This document shows positions 12,846 through 25,374 of a stretch of 64,000 nt of DNA, one piece after another. Position numbers and translations under genes: made by a program. How positions within the stretch are numbered: position 1 is the first letter of the stretch; each line of letters begins with the position of its first letter. The stretch is taken from assembly GCA_038380435.1 (NCBI GenBank), contig JAWZYU010000001.1:13124001-13188000 (forward strand), in the 5' to 3' direction. The stretch is from Ryuthela nishihirai. Its lineage: Eukaryota; Arthropoda; Arachnida; Araneae; Heptathelidae. The notes beneath the pieces are model-generated. The model made no database searches and was not told the DNA's origin. It was given only the letters and a program-made list of their open reading frames with translations.

Positions 12846-14419
12846 GCCAGTATTTCTATTCCATCTTACTACTGGTGATATTTTGATACTTTTATAGGTA
12901 ACTCTTGATGTGATTTTAAATTTCTGTTGTTATTTGCTGTAAACGATGAGAAAAAAATTGATAGATGAATAGTGCTGAATTAGAATTTAGGAATCTGGAC
13001 CTACATTAATATTTATCATAAGACTGAAAAAAAAATAAAATATTAAAATTAAAAATAATAAGTTCAAATTTATAATCTGGATGGAGTCAGGAGTTATCTG
13101 AAGCTGGAAACATGCTCCAAGACCCTGGTTCCAAAGCCTTGTTCACAATGACACAGCCAATACTTTTAGAATGGAGAGGTGTTAATTTTTTTAATGACTA
13201 TGTGTAAACTCATAAATCAATTATATCCTTAAAATGCAATTTCCCTCAAAAGAAGAGTCAATCCCCTTATCAGTATAATAGGAAGAGGTTAAAATCAATT
13301 TGGGTGAAAATTTTATTCTATATCCTCCTGCCATGGTGGGAAGTTGAGAGGGCAAATTGGTGGCTTATTTCCTAGTCAAGGGAGTACTTTTCATTTCCAA
13401 GACCTTGTTCAACCTTAGAAAGTTATAAAAAGATTGCCAATTTTTATTGCAAAATGGCAATAAAACTAAAAACTAAACAGAGGCTAAAACTACCCAACTT
13501 TCAAAAACAAGCTGTAAGACTTCCACATCAGAAATATTTTGCTAAGATACAGCATTTCTTGGGAAAAAAATATTAACAAAAAAGTTCAATAAAAAAAGTT
13601 ATATTAACTGAACAAATGAACACATCCACTAAACATTGGAACACTTGTTCACAACTTCCTGCCATTAGGCTCCATCTGTGGTTGACTATGATGACCATTC
13701 TCAGATCAGTTTTAGTTTTGTAGCTGTGGTTGAGTATGATGTGCATTCTCAGAATAAGTTTTGCAGTGATTATAATTAAAAAGAATATTGTTTCAGGAAC
13801 TGGCAATATTATCTAATAAATGAACTAATTATGAAATATAACAAAAAAGTTTAAAGCTGAAAAGAGAATGACAAGAATTCAGAATGCACTTTTAATTGAT
13901 TGCATTACAAGAATTTTGTCTTGTGCAGAAAATATGCAGTATCACCTGTCATGGAAATGGCACTGCCAAATTCATTGTTGGATTATTTCATATATTTCAT
14001 TAACTGAATAAATAAAAATGCAATTTCTTATTATGATATTAAATCCCAAGTATGATGAAAAGAAATCTCGAATTGTATGTTTTCAATCGAAAAAAAAAAA
14101 AAAAATCCTGTGAGATTTCTTCTACTGATCATTATAGTAATATGGTCCCAGCAAAAAACCCTTACCAGAATATTAAGTCTAGTCTGCTACCCCTAAAAAA
14201 AGACAAAAGGGATTTTTCAGTATGTACAGGACTTAAAAGATGAATGGAAAAATAACCTCACACACTGAAAATGTAAAAAAATTCTTATGGTTTCCTTAAA
14301 TAATCTTCTTGAGGGAGCTACAAGAATTTTCAGATCACCCTTATTAATATTTCATCATTTTTATCTTTTGGACTTTTCTGATCTTAAGGGAATATATTCT
14401 TCATATAAAAAATACTAAC
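12846..14419. other. AT-rich intron sequence downstream of exon 4
   Basis: No further exon of DNAJC12 found here. I looked on the minus strand for the family's C-terminal tryptophan-arginine-rich end and found no match. A direct repeat of a short motif (GTTGACTATGATG and GTTGAGTATGATG) lies at 13681-13745. A poly-A run is at 14089-14105. Confidence 0.4.
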
Positions 14420-14501
14420 CTGTGGTTCCACTGCAGACATCATCTGAATGTAATGGTTGCTCAAGCATTTGCTCTTTTTTCTTGCAGGCCCAGTGAATCG
14501 A
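14420..14501 (-). CDS. DNAJC12: DNAJC12 exon 4 (internal)
   Basis: 82-bp exon. On the minus strand a CTTGCAG acceptor precedes 14501 and a GTTAGT donor follows 14420. It opens in phase 0, matching the end of exon 3, and reads SIHWACKKKEQMLE. This resembles the conserved SMHW...LMLE segment just after the J domain in DNAJC12 family proteins. It ends with one base of a split codon. The rest, a short acidic and polar stretch, is not conserved, as is usual there. It is separated from exon 3 by a 21.8-kb intron full of transposons. Splice phase and the conserved tryptophan make this call fairly firm despite the short length. Confidence 0.85.
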
Positions 14502-15082
14502 CTGCAAGAACATTGAATGTCACAGAAAAATTAAATGAAATATTTGCAGAAATAATTCTTTATTATTTTTGCTGGCATTTAATATAGTATGAATCTAACT
14601 GACCTTTTCATAGTATCACAATGTTTATTATATTCAGCACATATATACTTAAAAATCTAGTATTTTATAAAAAAAACAATTACCAAAAACTCAAATATTT
14701 TGAAATTTACAGCACAAAACCTGCCTCTTTCCATTGATTTCCCAGTGATGTTTTTCTCTACAACTCTCTCATTATTTATTATCAGTTTTATCACAAACAG
14801 TTTCCATTCTGATTACCAGAAAATATCTCTGTTTGCCAAGTACTAAGTGTCCATAATTTTCTATTTTTAACATTTTATCTGGCTATGATGGCAAATATCT
14901 GTTGTTGTCAGTGGGAAGTGGGAAACAAGAATTTTTAACACCTTCCCCTGAAATATAATTTATCGCAATGTTTTTTTTTTTCCACCATGACTATCATTTC
15001 ACAATTTTATAGTGATGAAAGGGAGAAATATTTTTAACAATTCAGAAAGGTCAACATATTTTAAATGTGGAAAAAGCCATTA

Positions 15083-15252
15083 TGACAGCCAAGTGGCTAG
15101 CACACTTGGCTAGTAATCAAAGGGATCTGGATACATGAATATGACATAGATGTTTGTTTTTGGTATTGTCTTTCTGTTGACATTTCACCTTACTCACAGA
15201 TCTTTTGTATGACTTGTTATACTGACAAACTCCTGTCAGTTGAAATAATACA
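15083..15252 (+). mobile_element. tRNA-derived SINE family A (diverged copy)
   Basis: The head shows a degraded tRNA-like sequence (AAGTGGCTAGCACACTTGGC). The body ends with TACTGACAAACTCCTGTCAG, the hallmark of the family tail. It sits just past the 3' end of the jockey/I-like LINE on the other strand. Confidence 0.7.
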
Positions 15253-15399
15253 CAAAATGATAAATAACCAAAAAATGAAGTCCCTCTTGAATTTCTAGAT
15301 TTTAAACTCTTAAAAGCTGAAATTTGAAATTCCTGCATCCTTATTCTGAAAGTAGTCTGCCCATAAAAGAAAAAAAAAAATGCATAAGAAAAGCATTAC

Positions 15400-18300
15400 C
15401 TGAACTGAAAAAATACAACTTCCTCCTTGCAATTCCTGTGAAAACATGCCTGCCATGGTTTTTGACAATAGGTAGCTTGTTTGCAATCTATGCTGACCAA
15501 GATCTCTGTCATTGTGTCCGGAGCTCAATGCAAAAACCCTGCTGTTCTGCTACCAGTCCACATAAGGAACTGACAACAGACAGGGCCATGGCTGACTTGG
15601 CAGCAGCATGCTGACATGACTGGGTACCCAACAGAAAAGGATGGTTGTTGTGGCTGCCAGAAAACTGAGCATCAGGGGAGGATCTTGGACAGAACAGGGT
15701 GAGTCTGAGGCCACACCAAGATCAGAGCATATAGCGTGCTAAGCAAGTTGGGGTAAAGCATACACTGATGATGCTTCACCACTATGTGACCCAAGAAAAG
15801 GCTGATAGCATGCAACTCTTCAGTAAACATGCAACATTGCAATGGGATGTAATTTGCAATGATTACATTGCAGCAAACCTTGGCAGACTAACAATATCCC
15901 ATACATTGAGCTATATGTAAAGAGAGGCAAGAAGTCCATGTATATATGTCTAGAGGCAAGAAGTCCATAATGGCTGGCAAAGAGTTGCCAATATATGCAG
16001 TTAGGTGTAAAACCATCCTGCAAAGAGAAAAAAACATAGAAAGGTGAACTGTGAGCCATAGTGTAAGTGGCTCAGCTGTCGACTAGGCAATGCTATTGGT
16101 GGTGATGTGTCTGAGGTAACCTTGGACATGCAAACCAAAAGGATAAATGGCAGTTAAGCAATTAGTATATAACATTTCCCACTTAGGACTAAAAACTCAG
16201 TCCAAAGTGGAATGACATGGCAGGGATTGCAGTTTAGATGGATATTGTAGGGACAACTGCTCATCTGAGATGGTGACAAGATAAAAAGATGGTTTGTTGG
16301 TCTCAGCATAAAGACTCTGGACAGGTGAAGAGACCTCCATAAACATGCAGATGACCTGATGGTGGAGAGGCTCCTTCACCACCGAATCCCAGGCTGATCA
16401 ACTGGACAAGTGCAAGGTACAGGAAGAGCAAAGAACATTGGTCCACTCCCCAAGAGAGAGGATGCAAATACAACATGGTGATAACACAAATACAAGATGG
16501 TGATGATGTTCAATGCCCACTTGTATTTGATCCTAAGATGACAAATATGTGGTAAGAAGTTCAATTTCCAGTCAAAGATGAGACCAAGAAACTTGGTCTC
16601 TGCAACAACAGGAATAATGGAATTCCTGACCTACAGCTGGGTCCAAGTGAAGACTACACTTGGGGTCAAAGTGCACACAAGCAGTCTTCTGTGGTGAGAA
16701 CTGAAACCTTATTGACCATCATCCAACAAGAAAAAGTTATCTGATAATAGAATTAATCTTGATAGTGAAAAGTAACACTCAGGACACAGCCTTATGGTAA
16801 TTGAGTTCTTGGGGGAAAGGCTGCAACAGAGTGTTGTTGACATAAACACAAAAAGAATGTGATGATAAAAAGTTGGAGATGAAGATTAGCACCTGACCTC
16901 TCAGGCTGAAGGTATGGAGGTCACGAAGATTACCTAATGTCTAAGCTATGTCATATGCTTCTTCAACATTGAAGGAAATCGACACCAGGTGCTCTCTACA
17001 TAGAAATTAATTCCTGATACCTGTCTCCAGGCATATCAAGTGCTCTAAGGTAGACTGATGACACTAGGTGTTTAAAATCCAAAAGGTAATCTGGCATTTA
17101 CCATCTTTCTACCTTCACACACAGTTCATCAGCTTGATAGGAAGATAAGTAGAAGGACTCTTAGGTCCTTTCCTGGCTTGGGGAAAGTCAAGACGATAGT
17201 CAGGAGACTGTAAACTGCTCCTTGAGAAAAATACTGCTAAAAATTGAAGCAGTCATTGCTTACTTGATGGTGAGAGATTTTGGAGCATGGCATAATGGAT
17301 GTTGTCTGACCTGACACCAGTGCAAAGCAAGACACAGCTCCTCTGCTGTGAATGGCCTGTTGTAGTGCTCCAGGCCATTCAAATAGAAAGACAGTGTAGA
17401 GTGTTCAGCCTTGCTCCTCTGGGCAAAAACTCAGAGGAAATAGAACAAATTAGAAGATATGGAGGAAAATGATTCCTAGAGTGTTGGCAATTGCTTGTGC
17501 ATTGTGCTACAGAACTGACGATGAGAAGGATGTGTAGTTCCCACCCATTGTCCAGAATTTATCCCACACAACCTACAAACTGGTTGTGTGGGTGATAGAA
17601 GTGTACTTGATCCAGATTCCGTATGGTTGTGGATGAGGACGAAACAAGCTTTTGCCCCAGCATATGTTTGTAAGTTTCAAAGCTTCAAGTTTGGAGGATG
17701 TCGGACATTCCTGAGCCCCCCCCCCCCCAAACCATGATCTGAATTGTACAAGTTGTAGTGCAGTGTTGGGATTCTACCACAGTTTCAGAATCGAGAAAAC
17801 CATGCTATTTGAGGTATGGTCAAGGCAGCAGCAAATACGATACAGTCCATAATATACCATACCACTACAACAATGACTCCTGGATGACCAAGTGGTCATC
17901 GGTATCAAAGAGGAGCTCAAAACCACTCCAGTCAACCCAATCAATCCTCCACTATGATACACATGAAGGGTCACAAGGTACACCATAGAAGATGATACAT
18001 ACCACAGGGAGGTGATCACACTGTAAGAGTTGTCCTCAATGTCCCATGTAAAGAGTGGAAGGATTGAGGAGGAGCAGATGGTAAGATTAATGGCAGTGAA
18101 TGTGAGGGTTGGGGAGCAAAAGTACATACTGATACCAGTGTTTAACAAGGAGCATTCATAAGCTACTACTCAAGGATCCCATCCCTCCTGTTGGTGTCAC
18201 TACTACCCCAAATAGAACTGTGTTCATTGAAGTCCCCCATGATAAGAAAAGGAGATTGCAGCTGCAATACAAAATCCTCAAGGTCAGAGACAGAGCGGAC

Positions 18301-18649
18301 AGTCAACGAAAATCCCACTAAGAGGTGGATGGCTACCACCTCTAGAGTGGTAATGAGAAGTATGACTGGAATGGAGAATGGCGGTTCATGAAGATAGCAA
18401 TACTTCTGAGCTGGACCATCTCCATCCCAGTCCCAGCAACAAGTGAAAAGTTCTGGTTCATCGAATCGGTGACTGCCTGCAAGTATGCCTCCTGCAGACA
18501 GGCTTGTACGCCTGAACACATACCCTAATGTTGTCAATATTCCTCTGGAATTCACAATTCCATTGCAAGACTGTGGCCATCTCAAATCTTAGAAGAATGT
18601 GCACACGATGATTTTCAGTATTAATTTCATGGTCACAGACAACAATTTT
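15400..18649 (-). pseudogene. Jockey/I-like LINE ORF2: endonuclease, RT, RNase H (decayed)
   Basis: Read on the minus strand from high to low coordinates. The endonuclease starts near 18577 (MATVLQWN, legible despite a frameshift). It continues with LIMGDFNEHSSIWGSSDTN near 18200 and TFTAINLTICS near 18090. The RT is in pieces from about 17300: FNVEEAYD near 16970 is motif A, and FTIKINSI near 16750. The segment that should carry motif C (YxDD) is missing between about 16740 and 16700, where the frame jumps to FQFSPQKTACVHF. RNase H-like remnants lie at about 15700-16050 (ALYALI region) and 15610-15640 (FCWVPSH). There are many stops and frameshifts, so it is dead. The RNase H domain places it in the jockey/I/R1-type group. 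Confidence 0.83.
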
Positions 18650-18662
18650 ATGAATAGAGGGT

Positions 18663-19049
18663 TGTTCTGGGTTGTTTTACCTCTGAGTGGCACTTTTTTG
18701 CACACCATGGGCTAAATGGCCAGGTCACATGGACCCCGAAGGCTCAGAGAAGGTTGGGGGAGGGGACCCACTGGAACAGCTGTTGGGAGACAGATGGTAG
18801 CCTCCCGTCAAGGCCATCCAGCGTGTTCTTTAACGTGCACAGGGTATGGCTCTCCCGCACACGGGGCCACGGCTTAACGTCCCATCCGACGGACGGCGGC
18901 CTTTCCAAGCCCATCAGTGTCCCCTACTGACCGTGGGCAGGGCGGGGAATTTTGCGGAGATAAATCTCAACGCTGACCCAGCTGGGACTCGAACCTGGGA
19001 ACTACAGATTACGAGCCTGGCGCGCTACCGACTGAACCACCCCCGCCCC
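18663..19049 (-). mobile_element. tRNA-derived SINE family B, full-length copy
   Basis: 387-bp element, minus strand. The head at its right end is tRNA-like: AGCTCAGTCGGTAGCGCG, then CAGACTCGTAATCTG with an apparent CGT anticodon (Thr-like), then a B box GGTTCGAGTCC. The body holds several conserved G/C-rich blocks. Target duplication ATGAATAGAGGGT lies at 18650-18662 and 19050-19062. It splits the jockey/I-like LINE between ORF1 and ORF2, so it is younger than that LINE. The G/C content is well above the surroundings. Confidence 0.9.
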
Positions 19050-19062
19050 ATGAATAGAGGGT

Positions 19063-19600
19063 GATCTGTATCCATATCCTCAGAATCATCTGAGGGGCAT
19101 GGATCAGAAACTACCATATGAAAAAGTAGTGTTCTCTATTTCTTTGGCCCCTTAGGTTTGGAAGGTCTAGCTGACTGTGGGTGGAAGACAGCAGCCTTCC
19201 AGAGGTGGAAACAGGAGGCTGTGAAACAGAGATTGAAATTGGCATCGATGCTGAGGCAGACAATGTTAGTTTCACCTGCCCGATGAGAGCGAGTGGTTGG
19301 TGAGAAAGTAAATGGAACACTGGCAACAGTTTCCAGTGCTGTGGGAATGATGGCCTTCCTAGCAGCCACACTGGTATAATAAAAATTAGCCACATGCAGT
19401 GGGCAGGAAAACAATCTCTCACCTCTGGATACATGATGTTCTGTAATGTCTACATTCATTGAACTTCTTTCTCCTCTTTCCACTTTTAACAGTTGGGAAA
19501 AAACCAGGATGTTTGCTAGTTCACAATTGAACAGGTAAAATCTTCCCCAAAGACAAATACATAGGGAAAACCTCACACCCATTTAACAATCAACTTAAAG
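19063..19600 (-). pseudogene. Jockey/I-like LINE ORF1 C-terminal part
   Basis: Minus strand, upstream of the ORF2 endonuclease and separated from it only by SINE B. Pieces read as the C-terminal part of a gag-like ORF1: YPEVRD near 19430, then a basic SARPSKPKG near 19155 and an acidic DDSEDMDTDHP tail near 19080. The frame changes several times. A 148-residue open frame here (19136-19582) mixes frames and is not a host gene. The call rests mostly on position and on the PEARK-like and SKPKG-like blocks; the zinc knuckles expected upstream are not visible. Confidence 0.6.
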
Positions 19601-19799
19601 AGCATAAATACGACATCTTAAATAAATTATAAAAAACCACACTATCCAAGCAATCGCTGAAAACAATCTACCCAGTGATTTTCACTCAGCTAAAATTATA
19701 TCTCCACCTACCAAATTCCAATTAGCCATCACAGAAAATATCTTCATTAATGTAAAATTAACTGAACTCTGCAACACAGACATTGTCCCCTTTCTTCCA

Positions 19800-20000
19800 G
19801 CGTGGCGTCTGATCCTTAGGGGATATAACATACACCTCGGAAATACCCCCCCCCCCTTAAATACTGCTTTCTCGTCACTGATCCCTGTCTGCAACCTGCA
19901 TTAATGCACCCCCCCCCCAACAAACCCTTTAGAATAATTACATAATGCATCCTAAAAATCAGCGATTAAAATATCCCCCCCCCCACACACACAATTCCCA
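19800..20000. repeat. Cluster of poly-C tracts
   Basis: Three runs of ten or more C lie within about 150 bp (near 19845, 19908 and 19975). The last is followed by a short CA repeat. No coding frame crosses them. Flanking sequence 19600-20195 shows no recognisable gene. Confidence 0.7.
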
Positions 20001-20195
20001 ATATCAATACTGATATGAAAACCATTATTCAGGCCCTCATTAACACAGCTATTTTAATTACAAAATTTAGTTTACGAAATTTATAAACTTAATAAAAGTA
20101 TCCCACTCATTATAACTATATTTTAATCTATTCACAAAATGAAGCTTCCCTTGATACTCGCTGATCTTAGAGAGTTCCCATAATCCCACACCCTC

Positions 20196-20965
20196 TGTGA
20201 TGGTCCACCCATTCACTTTTACTTTTCTAAACCAGTTTTACTTTATTTACATTTATATTTATCATTTTGGGGATTATTATTTCATTTTGGACTGATCACA
20301 ATTCTCTTTTCCGAGCCATAGGAGCTGTGCATGCACAACTCCAACTTTTGATTGTCAGCCGCTGAAGCACACATGTAGGACACAACCCCTTTTGCATCAT
20401 AGCTAGTGTGATCATTAGATTACGCAAATGTTTTTCCCAGCGTGCAACAGACATGTGCCAGATTGTACACAGCATGTATACTAAGTGACATTAGGTCACA
20501 GAGTCAGTATTGTTAATAGGAGCTGAAGTATGTCGAAATAGTATGTGGAATATGTTGAATCAGTATGTGTTAGTAAATAAAGTGTTGTGTAGATAGGAGT
20601 TGTTAGTAGAAATTTAGGTAAATGCGAGTTGTTAGTACTCCAACTTTTTGTATTCATCAACCGAATAGGTAAAAGTCTGAATTTTTTGGAAATAAACCTT
20701 GTTTTAAAATTTTTTGACTTTTGCTATTTTTTTTCTTGAGCAACATTAATTGATTTTTGATTAGATTTAAACTTTAATTAAACTTGACAATCATTTTTGA
20801 ATTCTTGCTCGATAACTAATGCTAGACAAATACCTTATAGCCCTATTTCAACTTTATTTGGCAAGTTAATATTGCCTGGTGCCCGATAAGCTATCTGAAT
20901 TTTAAATAAATTTGGATCAGACAAAAGGTCCAACTTGAAAAGTTAATAATTTTTGGAGGGTTACA
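20196..20965 (+). mobile_element. Solo LTR C, Ty3-type family (770 bp)
   Basis: Starts TGTGATGGTCC and ends GGGTTACA, with a 4-bp duplication CCTC at 20192-20195 and 20966-20969. Same family as LTR A, B, D and E. An AATAAA lies near 20575 and an AAATAAACC region near 20690, likely around the end of the transcribed R region. Intact borders suggest a clean LTR-LTR recombination. Confidence 0.9.
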
Positions 20966-21974
20966 CCTCTTCCAAACTCCATCCCATGCAGATCGCATTA
21001 TGGCTACCCACGCATCTGCCAAACACTCTGAACCTTGGAGCTGAGCCACTGATAATTCAATTTATGGCACACTACCCTTCCCCCATGCTCAACAACCAAC
21101 TGCCTCTCATGCATTAGCTTAAGCTGCTCACTTCCCACCTGATGATGCACCCAAAGTAAGGGCATGAAATGCACGTCATGGAACTAAAAGCTTTTTAAGC
21201 ACTCTATGTTACCAAAAGTATACTTGGTTATTTCCTTCACCAAAGCAAATAAATCATCAGCATCCCTCATCATTTTCTCAAACTCTATTTGCCGGCAAAA
21301 CTTTGAAGGTTATTAAATTTGTCACTCAAAAACATCCCAGAAGTTCCTGTTAGTACCCATCCTCTGTGGTACAGTACGTAAATCTCTCCTTAACTTTTGA
21401 TACTTGATAGCACAGAACATGTGTTGAAGTGCTTAAAAACATTTAACAATGTCATAGAGAATTAAAGACTTCAACTTAATTTTAACTGCACTGTGAACTT
21501 CTGCTGTAATTTTTGAAGACAATTTTTCTTCCAAAATTGACATCGATGGTAAAATAAGAGTGACTATTTCCCTGATAATAAACAATGAATTCAGTTCTTA
21601 TGTTTGGTGTCAAATAAAAGCTTGTGACATGGGGAGTGCTATGGGCTATAAAAATAACCCCTCGCCCCACTGTCTTCTCTAAAAAAGAGGAACTGTGACA
21701 GTCCTTTTTTCTATAATATCTTCCAAACTCCAGGGAGCTACTTGTTAGGTATCAAATGTAACGTTATAAGAGGGCATTATAGACTGCTTCGAATTATTCT
21801 CCTCCTTCCCAACAGGGGATGGAAATTTCGCATGGGTCGATCATTATGAGTTATAGCTCAAATGACAGCTTGTAATGTCTACAATGTCATAGGCTACCTC
21901 AAACAAGATCCCTTTTCCACAAAAAAGGGGAAGAGGAGAAATGTGGTCGATGTTTATGAGTATCAAATGAAAGT
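20966..21974. other. Intronic spacer, no gene seen
   Basis: No exon, RNA gene or known transposon recognised on either strand. Open frames here are short and without recognisable motifs. Confidence 0.35.
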
Positions 21975-22335
21975 ATCTGAAAGGTGTTTTTAGTAAAAAA
22001 GACAAAAAAATAAATTAAAATTTTTTTAAAATATCTATTTTTCTATATGCACTCTAAAAAGTAGAAAATAAAACTAAATCATATCGATGGTGCAATCAGT
22101 CACTGAATTTGTATTCACTTAAATGGAAGATAAGATGCTGACAATTTTTGTTGAGTAGGTAAATAAATGCCCTATTTTTCTCTGAAATGAATACAAATTC
22201 ATTCAGACTGATTTCACCATCGATATGTTTCAGGCTTATTTTATACTTCTTAGGGTACATATAGGAAGATAGGTATATTTTTATTTATTTGCAACTTAGA
22301 TTTTGATTTTTATGAAAACACCAAAGTTTTGTCCA
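21975..22335. repeat. Large imperfect palindrome, possible MITE
   Basis: The arm at 22034-22117 and the arm at 22188-22273 are inverted copies; the shared core is CATATCGATGGTG against CACCATCGATATG. Weaker matching continues outward to about 21975 and 22335. The spacer is about 70 bp. No coding sequence. This is the layout of a MITE or foldback element; I could not fix a target duplication. Confidence 0.65.
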
Positions 22336-23096
22336 TCATTTTAATGACTTTGTTTTGCATCTTGGAACCGTTTTTTGAATAAGGTTGCTGATGAAGATAC
22401 CTTTTTGGAAGAAACCAAATTTGTGAACAAGAAAGAATCATTAGAAGATATTTAGTGATTACCTATCTCTTCTAAATTCATCTAATGATTATGTGCTAAC
22501 AAATTTTTCCTCACAATCCGCATTGCTAAAGAAATGTTACTTGCAAACAATGTTGCTGATTATGGTTTGAAAATGTTATAACTTGAATAATATTACTATT
22601 TAAATTTTTTTAGCTGGCTAAATAAAAAAAAAATCAAACAGTTATCTGGTTCTCTTATGAGAAGAAAGCTAGTAAGAGAAGAAAAAAATAAGTTATTTGG
22701 ATCCTTGAAAAAAATATATGAAAATCAACAATAAACAAAAACGACATTTTGATGAAATTTCATATGGCAAAGACACTGTTTAAAACCAATAGACTATTTC
22801 TGAAATATTAAATACTATAAGCAACATTCCATACTCTTGTTCAGGTGAGAATTTATCTGAAGTATCAGACAAAGAGAAAAATAAAAAAGGGAAGAAGTGG
22901 AAACTTTACTATGGATGACCAGAAAAACTAACACAAATATAAAGATTTTAACCGAAAATTTCCCAAACCAAATAAGAAACACATACTTCCCAATGCAATG
23001 GTATGCGTGACATTTTGAGTAGGGGAAGCAATTAACAAAAACACTACTGCAAAAAAATCTATCATAGTTCTAGTACTCTCAGCTTCCGAATTATTG

Positions 23097-23222
23097 AACC
23101 AGAATGCTGTTCCATTACTCGATGTTTCCAAATCACTGAAATGGAACACTGTTCCACTACTAGATATTTTCGAATCATTTAACCGGAACGGCATTCTGGT
23201 ATTTGATGTTTCCAAATCATTG
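23097..23222. repeat. Three tandem 42-bp units
   Basis: Units at 23097-23138, 23139-23180 and 23181-23222 share the core GTTCCACTACT then a GATGTTTCCAAATCA-like end. The unit length is 14 codons, so both strands stay open through it. The minus strand reads as repeats rich in Ser, Thr and Glu (for example DLETSS). It could be a degenerate protein repeat or simple satellite. I cannot assign a gene. Confidence 0.75.
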
Positions 23223-23363
23223 AATGAAAGTAGTTCTATATTTTTTAAATCAAATGTTAGTAGTATATATATATAACTACAATCTAGTAGCAAAGTAGTA
23301 GTGGGGGTTGAAAGTGCAACTCCCCATCGTTGAGGAAAGTTATTTTTAACAAACTGTTCATCA

Positions 23364-23556
23364 GCGTTCTGATGACCAACTGGTTAGTGTACTTGGCTAC
23401 TAACCTTAGAAACCTAGGTTCAAGCCCTGACTAATGCATGAATGTTCTCTTTCTGCTGAGGTCTCACCTTTCTCATCAAACCTTCTCTACGGTATATTGT
23501 ACTGACAGGCTCTTGTCAAATTTCTGGGGCAAGCAGCTGTTTGAGGAAAAGTTTTA
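23364..23556 (+). mobile_element. tRNA-derived SINE family A
   Basis: Head ACTGGTTAGTGTACTTGGC with B box GGTTCAAGCCC, a body with TTTCTGCTGAGGTC, and a tail with ACTGACAGGCTCTTGTCA and GGCAAGCAGCTG. Full family layout, moderately diverged. Confidence 0.8.
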
Positions 23557-25374
23557 AATTATGATTTAAAAGTTTTCCTCAAACTTTTCCATATTCTTTT
23601 AATCTAACAAAACAAACATATTTTAAAACCTCAAAGATTATCCTTGCCTACGTAAACCTCAAAAAGTTGCAACTGAATGAGCATTAAGCTACTACCATTA
23701 TCGACCGAGTCAGAACACAATCTGAGTAGTTCACCCTGGTACTAATAGGAGAAGCACTCTTGCTAGTCGTTAGTGTCGTATATTTATCTATGAGCTAATC
23801 ATTCTTCCTGACACTTGCACTACCTTATAACCCCCCCCCCACACACACACACACACATACTTTTTTCCGATTCAACGTTAAGTTTGGTTCACATCAGCTA
23901 AGAGTGGAAAATAATCGACTCAAGAAAGTAAGTGATTTTATCAGTTAGACGATTATTGCTTTCTACATCAGTTTTGCCACTCACCTGTGTAGTGCCTCGG
24001 GTTGCCCACTTAGTATCTAGTTCATTGGTATGAAAACCCGAGTAGACAGTGACCCCCAAACTATCCATCTGTATAGTGAATCACCCCGGGAACAATTTAG
24101 CAGTTTCACCATTCAGCAACACCTGGACTGTCTCAAAGTGTGATATAATATTTCAAGTCAGCTTGGATTCCTCATAAGTGTGCAACCCTGTTGCAGATGG
24201 ATGACATTGGTAAGGGCCTAATTTTACATCTCTCATACCTTGCTCACCACCTTAAATTGTAGCTATTATAAAAGTAGCAGTGAGATAAGAATTATAATTG
24301 GGATAAGGCAGAGTATAAGCTAATTAGAGGTAGTTTCATATTAGTCAGGAGTTGTTTTATATGCATTTATCTCAGTAAAGTTCTTTAATGACCACACTGA
24401 GAGTTGCTTTTTATTTAGTGATAATATTTATCAGCATGCATATTTCCATGTGTTCTTTTTGGCTATAAGAGGAGATCATCAATCACTGAATAGGGTGACA
24501 ACTGTGAAACATTACCAAGTTGAATTTATATTTGTATTCAAGGGCCTAACACTTTGGTTTTGAAGGATTAATAAATCCACTTTTATTAATATGTAAAATT
24601 GCCAGATTTGCATGGTAATTCTAAAGCACATTCTAATTATTTCCCCAGTGAAAGAAGTGTTTGCAGGGATAACTGGCTATTATCTAAAAGTAGGGTCAGA
24701 AAAGCCATTGAACTACTGATGCATTGCTGCTTAGCCCTGTGAACTTCAGAAGCTTGAGTGTCATGGAGAAGAGAAGTCTGAGGGAAAAAAGGGATTAGGC
24801 ATGTGTCCCTATCTTGTGTGAAAGGTATTCAAATAGTCTGCTTTATGCTACATTCTGCTAGCTGGCACATTCATGGCTAAATGAGTGCCTTTCCAGTAGA
24901 AATCATTATTTTTACTAGTAAGTTTTATCATAGATGTCAGGGTACCTGAAGTACCATTTTTCTCTAAAATACTTTATCACTGGTACTCAGGTTAACTTGT
25001 GGGATATAATTGTGTGTTGGGAGGAGATCAACCACAGTTACTAATTCTTCAGCGGTCCTATATGATAGCCATAAATACTTGGTGAGCCATATAGAATAAT
25101 CAAAGCACAAAACCATTAGCAATTACATCTTTGCAAACAGAGAGTACATATCCTAACCTCTGAGGTGTCTACTTACAGTGTATGCCTAGCTACCATTTAC
25201 GGACTGCACCGCACATGCAAGCTTTGAATCAGCTCTGCCAAAAGTCACACTGCTGCAATATGTTCCTGGCAGTAGAACTATCTATATCTGCAATCTGTAT
25301 TCAACATATTAGAGTGGCAAATTATTGCTAAACTCCCACTTAGTACAAATTGTCTGTCAATATGTAATTTAATA
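23557..25374. other. Intronic spacer, no gene seen
   Basis: No exon or transposon recognised. A poly-C plus CA microsatellite lies at 23829-23858. The rest is unique-looking AT-rich sequence. Confidence 0.35.

Noticed and set aside
18846..19064. Open frame inside SINE B
   Set aside because: It is a by-product of the G/C-rich SINE; the same frame recurs in reverse in the other SINE B copy at 37611-37796.
19136..19582. 148-residue minus-strand open frame as a host gene
   Set aside because: It lies directly upstream of the jockey/I-like endonuclease and mixes frames of a decayed ORF1; no host domain.
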